A stretch of 64,000 bases of DNA from Aliidiomarina taiwanensis. GTDB lineage: Bacteria; Pseudomonadota; Gammaproteobacteria; Enterobacterales; Alteromonadaceae. This document shows positions 53,119-64,000 of this stretch, in pieces (the stretch's first letter is position 1; each line of letters starts with the position of its first letter). A model generated the notes under the pieces. The model searched no databases. It was not told the DNA's origin and was given only the letters and a program-made list of their open reading frames with translations. Where the stretch lies: NCBI RefSeq assembly GCF_003987015.1, contig NZ_PIPQ01000001.1:62001-126000 (forward strand), given 5' to 3'. The translations under genes were made by a program, and so were the position numbers.

Positions 53119-53539
53119 ATAATATGCAGGTTATACACAGGAAATGATCCTGTTTACCAACATAAATAAGATCCTGTGGAAAACCTATGATCTTACTTGT
53201 GATCTGATCAGGGTACAGATCTGGGGATAACTTTGGCTGTGCATAAGTGATGACTTATCCCACTGGTTATTCGCACTGATCATCGAGCCTTACTCACAAC
53301 ATAAATTCGATCGTAAGTGATTGTTAAAAATAAAGTTATTTCAGTTAACCACAGAAATCGGCCTCGCTAGTAATAACAATAATAATCTTCTTTAAAAGAA
53401 TATAGATCTTATAACTACTACCCGATCAGCAAATTCCTGATCACCAACCAAAACCAATGATCGCTTAATCTTGCCTTCGATCCGAGGTATACTAAGACGA
53501 TCGTTTTGAACAGACACTGCTTAACCGCTAGGAAGATGT
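53119..53539. other. oriC: Chromosomal replication origin oriC
   Basis: The mioC-mnmG interval of 421 bases contains 14 GATC sites by my count (Dam/SeqA sites; one or two expected). DnaA boxes: TTATACACA at 53131-53139 and TTATGCACA (minus) at 53238-53246 are consensus. TTTTCCACA (minus, 53175-53183), TTATCCCCA (minus, 53222-53230), TTACTCACA (53290-53298) and TTAACCACA (53345-53353) each differ by one base. The stretch from about 53315 to 53420, on the mnmG side, is very AT-rich and fits the unwinding element. Confidence 0.93.
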
Positions 53540-55453
53540 ATGACCAAAGAAAATAAGTTCGATGTAATCGTGATCGGTGGAGGACATGCTGGTACGGAAG
53601 CCGCTTTAGCTGCTGCTCGTATGGGCCAACAAACGTTGCTGTTAACCCACAACATCGACACCCTTGGTCAAATGTCGTGTAACCCTGCCATTGGCGGTAT
53701 TGGCAAAGGTCATTTAGTAAAAGAGATCGATGCCTTAGGTGGACTTATGGCTAAAGGTGCCGATCATGCGGGTATACAGTTTCGCACCTTAAACGCTTCT
53801 AAAGGGCCTGCGGTACGCGCAACCCGTGCTCAAACCGATCGCCAATTGTATCGATCTTTTATTCGCAAGCACTTGGAGCAAACCCCGAATTTACGAATTT
53901 TTCAGCAAGCTTGTGACGACTTAATTGTGAGTGAAACCGGTACTGGCCCGCGTGTTGAGGGCGTTGTAACCCAAATGGGCTTAAAGTTCTTTGCCTCACG
54001 GGTTATTTTAACCGTTGGTACCTTCCTTGGCGGGCAAATTCATATTGGGCTTTCTCAGTACAGTGGCGGCCGCGCGGGTGATCCACCCTCCATTGCACTA
54101 GCACAAAGACTACGCGCTTTACCGTTTCGTGTTGATCGTTTAAAAACCGGTACACCACCACGGATTGACGCAAACACCGTTGATTTTTCCGTGATGCAAG
54201 AGCAACCAAGTGACTCCCCTCGCCCGATCTTTTCCTACACGGGTTCTCATGCGGATCAGCCACGCCAAATTAGTTGCTATATCACCCATACCAATACCCA
54301 AACGCACGATATTATTCGAAGCGGCTTGGATCGATCGCCCATGTATTCAGGTGTGATTGAAGGTGTAGGCCCGCGCTATTGTCCATCCATCGAAGACAAA
54401 GTCATGCGCTTTGCTAGCAAAGAGTCGCACCAAATTTTTGTTGAGCCCGAAGGACTCGACACCTGTGAGTTATATCCAAATGGTATTTCTACAAGTTTGC
54501 CTTACGATGTGCAGCTAGAACTTGTGCATTCCATTCGTGGTTTTGAAAATGCTCATATTACGCGACCTGGTTACGCCATTGAGTATGACTTTTTTGACCC
54601 ACGTGACTTGAAGAAGTCGTTGGAGTCTAAATTTATTGAAGGTTTATACCTTGCTGGTCAAATTAATGGCACGACCGGCTATGAAGAAGCCGGGGCCCAA
54701 GGGTTAATTGCTGGAATGAACGCAGCCCTGGCAGTACAAGGTCGTGAGTCTTGGTCGCCTCGCCGTGACGAAGCTTACATAGGCGTGTTAATTGACGACT
54801 TGGCCACTTTAGGTACCAAAGAACCCTACCGTATGTTTACCTCACGGGCGGAATACCGCTTGCTTTTACGGGAAGATAACGCCGATATTCGCTTAACGGA
54901 AAAAGGCCGTGAGTTGGGCTTGGTAGGCGATGCTCAGTACGCCCTATTCGAAAAGAAAATGGAACAGATTGAACAAGAAAAGCAGCGTTTACGGTCTACT
55001 TGGGTGCATAAAGACCACCCAGGACTGGGCGAGCTGAATCAACTGTTGAAAAGCCCAATTAGCAAAGAAGCCAACCTGGAAGAACTGATACGTCGTCCGG
55101 AAGTGCGTTACGCTGAATTAACGAACTTGCCAAGCTTTGGCCCTAGTATTGCAGACCAGCGCACGGCCGAACAAGTTGAAATTCAAATAAAGTATGCGGG
55201 CTATATTGAGCGTCAAAAGGACGAAATAGCCAAAGCGATACGCCACGAGAACACCTTACTGCCACTCGACTTTGACTATGGCACTATTTCTGGGCTGTCA
55301 AACGAAGTAATTTTCAAGTTAAATGAACATAAACCCGAAACCGTTGGCCAAGCGGCCCGCATTTCAGGTATAACACCCGCCGCAATTTCTATGTTGCTGG
55401 TTCATTTGAAAAAACTTGGTTTATTACGCAAATTTGATAAGAAAAGAGCCTAA
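53540..55453 (+). CDS. mnmG: tRNA-5-carboxymethylaminomethyluridine enzyme MnmG (GidA)
   Basis: MnmG is the FAD-dependent partner of MnmE in wobble uridine modification. The 637 residues open with the FAD-binding [21 protein letters not shown] and contain [22 protein letters not shown], the family signature [11 protein letters not shown]-type segment with a catalytic Cys, and [25 protein letters not shown]. The ATG has AGGAAG upstream. It is adjacent to oriC, and its transcription is known to affect origin function in E. coli. Confidence 0.98.
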   Translation: MTKENKFDVIVIGGGHAGTEAALAAARMGQQTLLLTHNIDTLGQMSCNPAIGGIGKGHLVKEIDALGGLMAKGADHAGIQFRTLNASKGPAVRATRAQTDRQLYRSFIRKHLEQTPNLRIFQQACDDLIVSETGTGPRVEGVVTQMGLKFFASRVILTVGTFLGGQIHIGLSQYSGGRAGDPPSIALAQRLRALPFRVDRLKTGTPPRIDANTVDFSVMQEQPSDSPRPIFSYTGSHADQPRQISCYITHTNTQTHDIIRSGLDRSPMYSGVIEGVGPRYCPSIEDKVMRFASKESHQIFVEPEGLDTCELYPNGISTSLPYDVQLELVHSIRGFENAHITRPGYAIEYDFFDPRDLKKSLESKFIEGLYLAGQINGTTGYEEAGAQGLIAGMNAALAVQGRESWSPRRDEAYIGVLIDDLATLGTKEPYRMFTSRAEYRLLLREDNADIRLTEKGRELGLVGDAQYALFEKKMEQIEQEKQRLRSTWVHKDHPGLGELNQLLKSPISKEANLEELIRRPEVRYAELTNLPSFGPSIADQRTAEQVEIQIKYAGYIERQKDEIAKAIRHENTLLPLDFDYGTISGLSNEVIFKLNEHKPETVGQAARISGITPAAISMLLVHLKKLGLLRKFDKKRA

Positions 55454-56107
55454 ATGAGTAAAAACTTCCCTACAGCTGAGCTGCAGGCGCGCTTAGCTGC
55501 AGCGTTGCAAACTCCTGAATTTGAAGCTTTATCTGTAACCACTGAGCAGCAAGCATTGCTAATCCAATTGCTTGCTCAATTGCATAAGTGGAATTCAGCG
55601 TATAACTTAACTTCTGTACGTAACCCACAGGATATGTTGGTACGGCATATATTTGATAGCATAGCTGTCAGCCCCTACTTACCAGGCAAGCGCATTATTG
55701 ATGTGGGTACAGGGCCAGGTTTACCGGGATTGCCCCTAGCGATTATTAATCCAGACAAACACTTTGTGTTACTGGACAGTTTGGGCAAGCGTATATCCTT
55801 TATTCGCCAGGCAGCGCATCAGCTAGGCTTAGAGAATGTGACAGCAGTACAGTCGAGGGTGGAAGCTTACCAACCTGAACAAGGCTTCGACGGCGTGATG
55901 AGCAGAGCATTTGCTTCGCTTGCAGACATGCTCAGCTGGTGTCATCATTTGCCTTCTGCCTCCGGTCAGTTTATTGCATTAAAGGGCCAATTAAGCGAAG
56001 AAGAACTAGCAGAGGTTGCTTTGCCTTTCGAAATTACAGCAACACATGCTATACAAGTTCCTGAACTAGATGCAGCGCGCCATTTAGTTGAAATAAAAAA
56101 ATTATAA
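55454..56107 (+). CDS. rsmG: 16S rRNA m7G527 methyltransferase RsmG (GidB)
   Basis: RsmG methylates N7 of G527 in 16S rRNA. The 217 residues contain the SAM motif [20 protein letters not shown] and the RNA-binding segment [16 protein letters not shown]. The ATG immediately follows the mnmG stop, so they are coupled. Loss of function of this gene gives low-level streptomycin resistance in several bacteria; here it appears intact. Confidence 0.97.
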   Translation: MSKNFPTAELQARLAAALQTPEFEALSVTTEQQALLIQLLAQLHKWNSAYNLTSVRNPQDMLVRHIFDSIAVSPYLPGKRIIDVGTGPGLPGLPLAIINPDKHFVLLDSLGKRISFIRQAAHQLGLENVTAVQSRVEAYQPEQGFDGVMSRAFASLADMLSWCHHLPSASGQFIALKGQLSEEELAEVALPFEITATHAIQVPELDAARHLVEIKKL

Positions 56108-56129
56108 TATCCTTTAAAGGTGCTAAAAC

Positions 56130-56912
56130 GTGGGAAAAGTAATTGCCATTGCCAACCAAAAAGGCGGTGTCGGTAAAACAACGACAGCCGTAAACTTGTC
56201 TGCCTCTATGGCGGCAACAAGGCGTAAGGTGTTACTGATCGATCTTGACCCGCAAGGGAATGCCACCATGGCAAGTGGGGTTGATAAGTATCAAGTAGAG
56301 CACAGTATTTATGACTTATTGGTAGACGAACGGTCTGCTGAAAGTGTGATTACCCAAGAAACAACGGGCAAATACGACTTAATTGCAGCCAATAGCGATG
56401 TAACGGCCGCAGAAATTAAGCTTATGGAAGTGTTTGCCCGTGAAACACGTTTACGTAGGGCTTTAGAGCCTATTCGCGCCAATTACGACTACATTTTCAT
56501 AGACTGCCCGCCTTCACTGAACCTGTTGACAGTGAATGCAATGGCAGCCGCTGACTCAGTGATGGTCCCTATGCAGTGCGAATATTACGCACTAGAAGGC
56601 CTAACTGCACTGATGGACACCATTGAACAGTTACGCAGTGTGGTCAACCCAGACCTCAGTATCGAAGGGTTACTGCGAACCATGTATGATCCACGTAATC
56701 GCTTAGCCAATGATGTGTCTGAGCAACTGAAAAATCACTTTGGCGACAAAGTATACCGCACGGTTATTCCACGGAACGTGCGTTTAGCAGAAGCGCCAAG
56801 TTTCGGTTCACCCGCTATGTACTATGATAAAAGTTCCACGGGGAGCAAGGCTTACTTAGCCTTAGCAGGTGAAGTTATTCGACGTGACGAATTAGCACGT
56901 CAAGCATGTTAA
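56130..56912 (+). CDS. parA: Chromosome partitioning ATPase ParA (Soj)
   Basis: A Walker-type ATPase of 260 residues that moves ParB-parS complexes. The start is a GTG (MGKVIAIANQ), with AAAGGTG upstream. The deviant Walker A KGGVGKTTTAVNLS, the LLIDLDPQGNATM switch and IFIDCPPSLNLLT are visible. It is part of rsmG-parA-parB. Two candidate parS sites lie in recF in this window. Confidence 0.97.
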   Translation: MGKVIAIANQKGGVGKTTTAVNLSASMAATRRKVLLIDLDPQGNATMASGVDKYQVEHSIYDLLVDERSAESVITQETTGKYDLIAANSDVTAAEIKLMEVFARETRLRRALEPIRANYDYIFIDCPPSLNLLTVNAMAAADSVMVPMQCEYYALEGLTALMDTIEQLRSVVNPDLSIEGLLRTMYDPRNRLANDVSEQLKNHFGDKVYRTVIPRNVRLAEAPSFGSPAMYYDKSSTGSKAYLALAGEVIRRDELARQAC

Positions 56913-56922
56913 AGGTATTTCC

Positions 56923-57807
56923 ATGACGGTTAAAAAAAGAGGATTAGGGCGAGGACTCGACGCATTGCTTGCAACTAGCGCAAGTGCCGCCGCCCGTCAT
57001 GACAGCGAAGAGCCGGTACAAGAAACGGTTGATAAAGGCGAACTACGAAAGCTACCTATCGAGTTTTTGCAGCCTGGCCAATACCAACCACGTAAAGAAA
57101 TGGCACCCGAAGCTCTAGAAGAATTAGCCAGCTCTATTAAAGCGCAGGGCATTATCCAGCCTATTGTCGTGCGGGTATTAGGCACAGACAGTTACGAAAT
57201 AATTGCCGGTGAACGTCGGTGGCGCGCAGCCCAGCTAGCTCAGCTTGACGTTGTTCCTTGCTTAGTAAAAGACGTCCCAGAAAACGCTGTTATTGCCATT
57301 GCGTTAATTGAAAATATTCAACGGGAAGACTTAAACGCCCTTGAAGAAGCAGTTGCATACCAGCGTTTAATTGATGAATTTGGTATGACACACCAACAAA
57401 TTTCTGAAGCAGTGGGTAAGTCACGTACCACAGTGACCAACCTGCTTCGTATTAACCAACTCAATGACGACGTAAAATTACACCTAGAACGGGGTGATAT
57501 TGACCTGGGTCATGCTAAGGTATTGCTGGCGGTCCAAGGTGAACTACAAAGCGAATTAGCACGTGTTATTGTGGCCAAAGGACTTACCGTACGAGAGTCG
57601 GAAAAACTGGTAAATCAAGCGCTTAACCCTAGTGCTCCAAAAGAGCCGACACCCGTAGACCCAGATGTAAAACAACTAGAAGAACGCTTAGCCAACAAAT
57701 TAGGGGCAAAAGTTTCAATTAGCCACAACCGTAAGGGGAAAGGCAAGTTGGTTATAAATTACACCAGCTTAGACGAACTCGACGGCATTTTAGAACACAT
57801 TTCATAA
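56923..57807 (+). CDS. parB: Chromosome partitioning protein ParB (Spo0J)
   Basis: ParB is a CTP-dependent clamp that loads at parS and spreads on neighbouring DNA. The 294 residues contain the N-terminal KKRGLGRGLDALL ParA-contact segment, the CTP-binding box YEIIAGERRWRAAQLA, the helix-turn-helix MTHQQISEAVGKSRTTVTNL, and a C-terminal dimerisation domain. It follows parA by 10 bases. Its likely targets are the two palindromes at 18991 and 19621. Confidence 0.97.
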   Translation: MTVKKRGLGRGLDALLATSASAAARHDSEEPVQETVDKGELRKLPIEFLQPGQYQPRKEMAPEALEELASSIKAQGIIQPIVVRVLGTDSYEIIAGERRWRAAQLAQLDVVPCLVKDVPENAVIAIALIENIQREDLNALEEAVAYQRLIDEFGMTHQQISEAVGKSRTTVTNLLRINQLNDDVKLHLERGDIDLGHAKVLLAVQGELQSELARVIVAKGLTVRESEKLVNQALNPSAPKEPTPVDPDVKQLEERLANKLGAKVSISHNRKGKGKLVINYTSLDELDGILEHIS

Positions 57808-57821
57808 CACCGCAGACACGT

Positions 57822-57868
57822 AACCAAAGGTGAACTTTGGTTGCAATTTTGCTGCAAAACTTTATAAT
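57822..57868 (+). promoter_or_regulatory. Hairpin and promoter of the ATP synthase operon
   Basis: A hairpin AACCAAAG-gtgaa-CTTTGGTT (57822-57842) may attenuate parAB read-through. It is followed by TTGCAA (57841-57846) and TATAAT (57863-57868), 16 bases apart, a good sigma-70 promoter 40 bases before atpI. Confidence 0.65.
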
Positions 57869-57907
57869 CTGCGCAGTTTTCACGGCACTGTGGATAAAAG
57901 GGCTAAA

Positions 57908-58306
57908 ATGGCGCACAAAAAGAACAACCGGCTGACGCACGACGGTCGTCGGATTGCAAAACGCCTTTTAGTACTACAAGCGGCAGCTACGCTCGTGCTA
58001 GTTGCTCTTTTTGCTTGGATATACGGGCCTTCAGGAGCTATTACCGCCAGTGCAGGTGGGGTCATTAGCTTAGTTCCAAATGCAGTTTTTGCAGTGTACG
58101 CCTTCCGCTTTGGTGGCGCGCGCTCAGCATCCGAAGTGGTGCGAAGCTTTTATGCTGGTGAAGCAGTAAAAATGGTTTTAACAATTATCCTTTTTGCTGC
58201 TGCGTTTATGACACTTAACGGGCCATGGTTGCCCCTATTTATTGTGTTTGGTGTCGTAACTTTTATGCACTGGCTAATACCGTTTCTAAACTTTAAATCT
58301 AACTAA
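57908..58306 (+). CDS. atpI: ATP synthase accessory protein AtpI
   Basis: AtpI is a small membrane protein that assists c-ring assembly. I choose the ATG at 57908 (MAHKKNNRLTHDGRRIAKRL), giving 132 residues, instead of an earlier frame start with no similarity. Four hydrophobic segments are present (about 22-42, 45-65, 82-103, 107-125). It is the first gene of the atp operon. Confidence 0.9.
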   Translation: MAHKKNNRLTHDGRRIAKRLLVLQAAATLVLVALFAWIYGPSGAITASAGGVISLVPNAVFAVYAFRFGGARSASEVVRSFYAGEAVKMVLTIILFAAAFMTLNGPWLPLFIVFGVVTFMHWLIPFLNFKSN

Positions 58307-59170
<864 letters not shown>

Positions 59171-59246
59171 TAGAACCGAATTTGGGGTTTCTTTGTAAGC
59201 CCCAGTGAAACTTAACTTTAATTTACTTTTAACTTTAACTATCTGA

Positions 59247-59531
<285 letters not shown>

Positions 59532-59569
59532 TTGAAACTCAACGGTCATCAACGTAGAGGAGTTCCGTT

Positions 59570-60040
59570 GTGGATATCAACTTAACGCTGATAGGTCAGG
59601 CTATTGCGTTCGTAGTCTTCGTACTATTTTGTATGAAGTTTGTTTGGCCACCGCTAAACAAAGTCATTGAAGATCGTCAGAAAACTATTGCTGACGGCTT
59701 GGCTGCTTCAGAACGTGCCGAAAAAGACCTTGAAAATGCGCGTGCAACGGCCGAAGAAGAGCTCAAAGCTGCAAAACAACAAGCAGCTGAAATAATTGAC
59801 CAAGCGAAAAAGCGCGCGGCTAAATTATTAGACGATGAGACTTCACGTGGCCATGCAGAGCGTGAAAAAATTATAGCTTCCGGTTATACCGAAGTAGAAG
59901 CTGAGCGTGTACGTGTTCGTGAAGAACTGCGTCAAAAGGTAGCTGCTTTAGCTATTGCCGGCGCAGAGAAAATCATTGAGCGCGAATTAGACGCTGAAAA
60001 ACAAAGCGACATCGTTGAAAAACTTGTCGCTGAATTGTAA
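59570..60040 (+). CDS. atpF: ATP synthase F0 subunit b
   Basis: Subunit b is the peripheral stator stalk. The start is a GTG ([20 protein letters not shown]) with AGAGGAG upstream. One N-terminal membrane helix (about 6-26) is followed by a long Ala/Glu/Lys-rich coiled coil. At 156 residues the length matches the family. Confidence 0.97.
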   Translation: MDINLTLIGQAIAFVVFVLFCMKFVWPPLNKVIEDRQKTIADGLAASERAEKDLENARATAEEELKAAKQQAAEIIDQAKKRAAKLLDDETSRGHAEREKIIASGYTEVEAERVRVREELRQKVAALAIAGAEKIIERELDAEKQSDIVEKLVAEL

Positions 60041-60057
60041 TCACGGGGGTTGAGCAG

Positions 60058-60591
60058 ATGTCTGAATTAACTACGGTCGCTCGCCCCTATGCTAGAGCAG
60101 CTTTTAACTATGCTGTAGAGCAAGGCGCGATCGAAAACTGGCATGAAATGCTTGCCTTTGCTGCGGAAGTGGCAGTGCAAGAAGACGTGAACCGCTTTTT
60201 ACAAAGCGCCGCACACCGCGACAAAACCACCGAAGTATTTATTGGTGTTTGTGGCGAACAGCTCAATGAGAAGGGCCAGAACTTAATAAAAGTTATGGCC
60301 TCCAACGACCGTTTGTCTGCATTACCTGAAGTAGCACGCTTATTTGCTGAGCTTCGCGCAGAATACGACAAAGAAGTTACCGTTGAAGTAACTTCAGCTA
60401 CTGAACTGAGTGCTGCTGAACAAGCAAATATCAGTGCAGCGTTGGAAAAACGTCTCGCACGTAAAGTTAAGCTCAATTGTAGTGTGGATCCTTCAGCAAT
60501 TGGTGGCCTGCTTGTGGAAGCAGGCGATTTAGTTATTGATGGCACATTACGTAGCAAGCTAGCAAGGCTTGCCAACACACTACAATCATAA
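60058..60591 (+). CDS. atpH: ATP synthase F1 subunit delta
   Basis: Subunit delta connects the b stalk to the top of the alpha3beta3 hexamer. The 177 residues begin [20 protein letters not shown] and contain [25 protein letters not shown] near the end, both family signatures. It lies 17 bases after atpF. Confidence 0.96.
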   Translation: MSELTTVARPYARAAFNYAVEQGAIENWHEMLAFAAEVAVQEDVNRFLQSAAHRDKTTEVFIGVCGEQLNEKGQNLIKVMASNDRLSALPEVARLFAELRAEYDKEVTVEVTSATELSAAEQANISAALEKRLARKVKLNCSVDPSAIGGLLVEAGDLVIDGTLRSKLARLANTLQS

Positions 60592-60605
60592 TCGGGGACG
60601 AGAGC

Positions 60606-62147
60606 ATGCAACTGAATTCAAATGAAATTGCCGAGCTGATCAAAAAACGCATCGACCAGTTCGAAGTTGTCAGTGAAGCTCGTAATGAAGGAACCATCAC
60701 TGCTGTAACAGACGGTATTATCCGTATTACCGGATTAGCCGACTGTATGCAGGGAGAGATGATCGAGCTTCCTGGAAATCGCTACGCTATCGCGTTGAAC
60801 CTAGAGCGTGACTCTGTAGGTGCGGTAGTAATGGGTCCATATGGTGACCTGCAAGAAGGTGTAAAAGTTAAGTCTTCTGGACGTATTTTAGAAGTTCCAG
60901 TGGGCCGCGCCCTACTAGGCCGTGTTGTAAACACCCTAGGTTTACCAATTGACGGTAAAGGCGCTATCGACGCAGAAGCACACGAGCCAATTGAAAAAAT
61001 TGCCCCAGGTGTTATCGAGCGTCAGTCAGTCGACGAGCCAATCCAAACGGGTTATAAGTCAATTGACGCCATGATTCCAATTGGCCGTGGCCAGCGTGAG
61101 TTAATTATCGGTGACCGCCAAACGGGTAAAACCGCTATGGCTGTAGACGCCATTATTAACCAGAAAAACACAGGTGTTAAATGTGTTTACGTAGCAATTG
61201 GTCAAAAAGCGTCAACTATTGCGAACGTTGTTCGTAAGCTCGAAGAGCACGGTGCTCTAGCACACACCATTGTGGTTGCTGCATCGGCTTCTGAGTCAGC
61301 TGCCCTTCAGTACTTATCTGCTTATGCTGGTTGTACTATGGGTGAATTCTTCCGCGACCGCGGTGAAGACGCACTGATTGTATACGATGACTTGTCGAAG
61401 CAAGCTGTTGCTTACCGTCAAATTTCATTGTTGCTACGTCGTCCACCGGGCCGTGAAGCTTACCCAGGTGATGTTTTCTACCTTCACTCGCGCTTACTAG
61501 AGCGTGCAGCACGTGTAAACGCAGACCACGTTGAGAAGTTCACTAATGGTGAAGTGAAAGGTAAAACAGGTTCACTAACCGCATTACCTATCATCGAAAC
61601 CCAAGCGGGTGACGTTTCTGCTTTCGTACCTACGAACGTGATTTCCATTACCGACGGTCAGATTTTCCTTGAAACTGACTTATTTAACGCGGGTATTCGC
61701 CCTGCTGTTAACGCCGGTATTTCTGTTTCACGTGTTGGTGGTGCAGCACAAACGAAGATCATCAAAAAGCTTGGTGGTGGTATTCGTTTAGCATTAGCTC
61801 AGTACCGTGAACTTGCAGCCTTTGCTCAGTTCGCGTCAGACCTAGACGAAGCGACACGTGCTCAGCTTGAGCATGGTCAGCGTGTTACTGAACTAATGAA
61901 GCAAAACCAATATGCGCCGATGAGCGTTGCAGACATGGCTGTGTCCATTTATGCCGCTGAAAAAGGCTACTTGAACGATGTTGAAATTGACAAGGTTCTT
62001 GACTTTGAAGCAGCTCTAATCAGCTACTTCAACAGCGAACATGCTGAGCTCATGGCGAAAATCAATGAAACTGGCGATTACAACGACACCATCGATGCAG
62101 AAATGAAAGCAGGTGTTGAGAAGTTCAAATCAACGCAAAGTTGGTAA
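60606..62147 (+). CDS. atpA: ATP synthase F1 subunit alpha
   Basis: Subunit alpha is the non-catalytic nucleotide-binding subunit. The 513 residues carry Walker [16 protein letters not shown], the [18 protein letters not shown] region, and the signature [17 protein letters not shown]. Length and motifs match E. coli AtpA. Confidence 0.99.
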   Translation: MQLNSNEIAELIKKRIDQFEVVSEARNEGTITAVTDGIIRITGLADCMQGEMIELPGNRYAIALNLERDSVGAVVMGPYGDLQEGVKVKSSGRILEVPVGRALLGRVVNTLGLPIDGKGAIDAEAHEPIEKIAPGVIERQSVDEPIQTGYKSIDAMIPIGRGQRELIIGDRQTGKTAMAVDAIINQKNTGVKCVYVAIGQKASTIANVVRKLEEHGALAHTIVVAASASESAALQYLSAYAGCTMGEFFRDRGEDALIVYDDLSKQAVAYRQISLLLRRPPGREAYPGDVFYLHSRLLERAARVNADHVEKFTNGEVKGKTGSLTALPIIETQAGDVSAFVPTNVISITDGQIFLETDLFNAGIRPAVNAGISVSRVGGAAQTKIIKKLGGGIRLALAQYRELAAFAQFASDLDEATRAQLEHGQRVTELMKQNQYAPMSVADMAVSIYAAEKGYLNDVEIDKVLDFEAALISYFNSEHAELMAKINETGDYNDTIDAEMKAGVEKFKSTQSW

Positions 62148-62203
62148 TTGAACGGGCTGCACGGAAGTGCGGCCCTCAAACGTTGTAATACGGGAGATAT
62201 TTT

Positions 62204-63064
62204 ATGGCCGTTGGTAAAGAGATAAAAACTCAGATCGGGAGTATTAATAATACTCAAAAGATCACCAGCGCAATGGAGATGGTTGCGGCGTCGAAAATGC
62301 GCCGTGCACAAGAGCAAATGGCGGCGAGTCGCCCCTATGCAGACTCTATTCGTGAAGTGATCGGCCATATTGCCCAAGGTAACCTCGAGTACCGCCATGC
62401 TTGGTTGGAAGAACGTGAGGTTAAAAGTGTTGGTTACATCGTCGTCTCCACCGACCGTGGCTTATGTGGCGGTTTGAACTCAAACGAATTCCGTATGGTT
62501 CTTCGTGATGTTCAAGAGTGGGAAGATAAAGGCGTAGATGTACGTTTCGCTGCCGTGGGTAGTAAAGCATCGGGCTTTTTTAGACGGTTCAGCGGTGGTC
62601 TTATTTCTCAAACATCAGGACTAGGCGACAGACCGAAGCTTGATGATTTGATTGGTACCGTTTCAGTCATGTTAAAAGCCTTCGAAGAAGGAAAAATTGA
62701 CCGCGTGTACTTAGTGTATAACAAGTTTGTTAACACAATGACGCAAGAGCCAACGATGAACCAGCTATTGCCTTTGCCGAAGTCAGAAGAGGTTCAACGG
62801 AAACATCCGTGGGATTATCTGTATGAGCCAGATGCAAAGTCTATTCTAGACGTATTGTTGCGTCGGTTTATTCAAAGTCAGGTTTATCAAGGTGTGGTTG
62901 AAAACTTGGCCAGTGAACAAGCCGCCCGAATGGTCGCAATGAAAGCAGCGACAGATAACGCCGGCGAGCTTATTGACGAACTGCAGTTGATTTACAACAA
63001 AGCGCGTCAGGCAGCGATTACCCAAGAAATATCGGAAATCGTATCGGGTGCTGGTGCGGTTTAA
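62204..63064 (+). CDS. atpG: ATP synthase F1 subunit gamma
   Basis: Subunit gamma is the central rotor shaft. The 286 residues open [20 protein letters not shown], contain [16 protein letters not shown], and end with the conserved helix [41 protein letters not shown]-type sequence. It lies 57 bases after atpA. Confidence 0.98.
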   Translation: MAVGKEIKTQIGSINNTQKITSAMEMVAASKMRRAQEQMAASRPYADSIREVIGHIAQGNLEYRHAWLEEREVKSVGYIVVSTDRGLCGGLNSNEFRMVLRDVQEWEDKGVDVRFAAVGSKASGFFRRFSGGLISQTSGLGDRPKLDDLIGTVSVMLKAFEEGKIDRVYLVYNKFVNTMTQEPTMNQLLPLPKSEEVQRKHPWDYLYEPDAKSILDVLLRRFIQSQVYQGVVENLASEQAARMVAMKAATDNAGELIDELQLIYNKARQAAITQEISEIVSGAGAV

Positions 63065-63109
63065 CGCACTAGGGCAAAGGTCAGAAAGATTTTGCAAATT
63101 AGAGGATAA

Positions 63110-64000
<891 letters not shown>

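Overview
The window is a piece of a gammaproteobacterial chromosome around the replication origin. The gene order (fmt-rsmB-trkA, glyQS, gyrB-recF-dnaN-dnaA, rpmH-rnpA-yidD-yidC-mnmE, mioC-oriC-mnmG-rsmG-parAB-atpIBEFHAGD) is the classical origin layout, and the mix with fadBA, slt, pepQ and tusA suggests an Alteromonadales-like marine bacterium, possibly Idiomarinaceae. The family placement is inference from gene order and protein style; no search was run.

1-27,590 is core genome: the end of fmt, then rsmB and trkA on plus; trkH, pepQ and slt on minus; fadBA and tusA on plus; a GNAT and tag on minus; glyQS on plus; the minus-strand replication operon dnaA-dnaN-recF-gyrB; and the plus-strand set rpmH-rnpA-yidD-yidC, a solute-binding protein and mnmE. 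Two perfect parS-type palindromes lie inside recF, about 37 kb from the parAB genes that should act on them.

27,591-45,423 is a foreign element of about 17.8 kb inserted at the 3' end of mnmE. The last 18 bases of mnmE (FCIGK-stop) recur at 45,424-45,441 with 15 of 18 matches and again read FCIGK-stop, so both attachment sites are visible. The cargo is: a tyrosine recombinase broken by an in-frame amber codon; a plasmid RepA-like remnant; a minus-strand operon of an unknown protein, a phospholipase-D-fold protein and a DEAH/SNF2-type helicase, with the C-terminal tail of a fourth, IS3-truncated gene upstream; a DprA-like protein divergent from a WYL regulator; a row of small unknown genes, one split by an IS21-family element with an 8-bp target duplication; and a higBA toxin-antitoxin pair with its promoter and operator. 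The element looks like a decaying defence island. The helicase/PLD operon is the best candidate for an undescribed or little-described anti-phage system.

45,424-52,677 holds accessory chromosomal genes: a METTL21-like methyltransferase, a PAS-GGDEF diguanylate cyclase, a DAACS symporter, a PGPGW membrane protein, and a UspA-SulP pair. 52,678-64,000 is core again: mioC, an oriC with 14 GATC sites and several DnaA boxes, mnmG, rsmG, parA, parB, and the ATP synthase operon up to a partial atpD.
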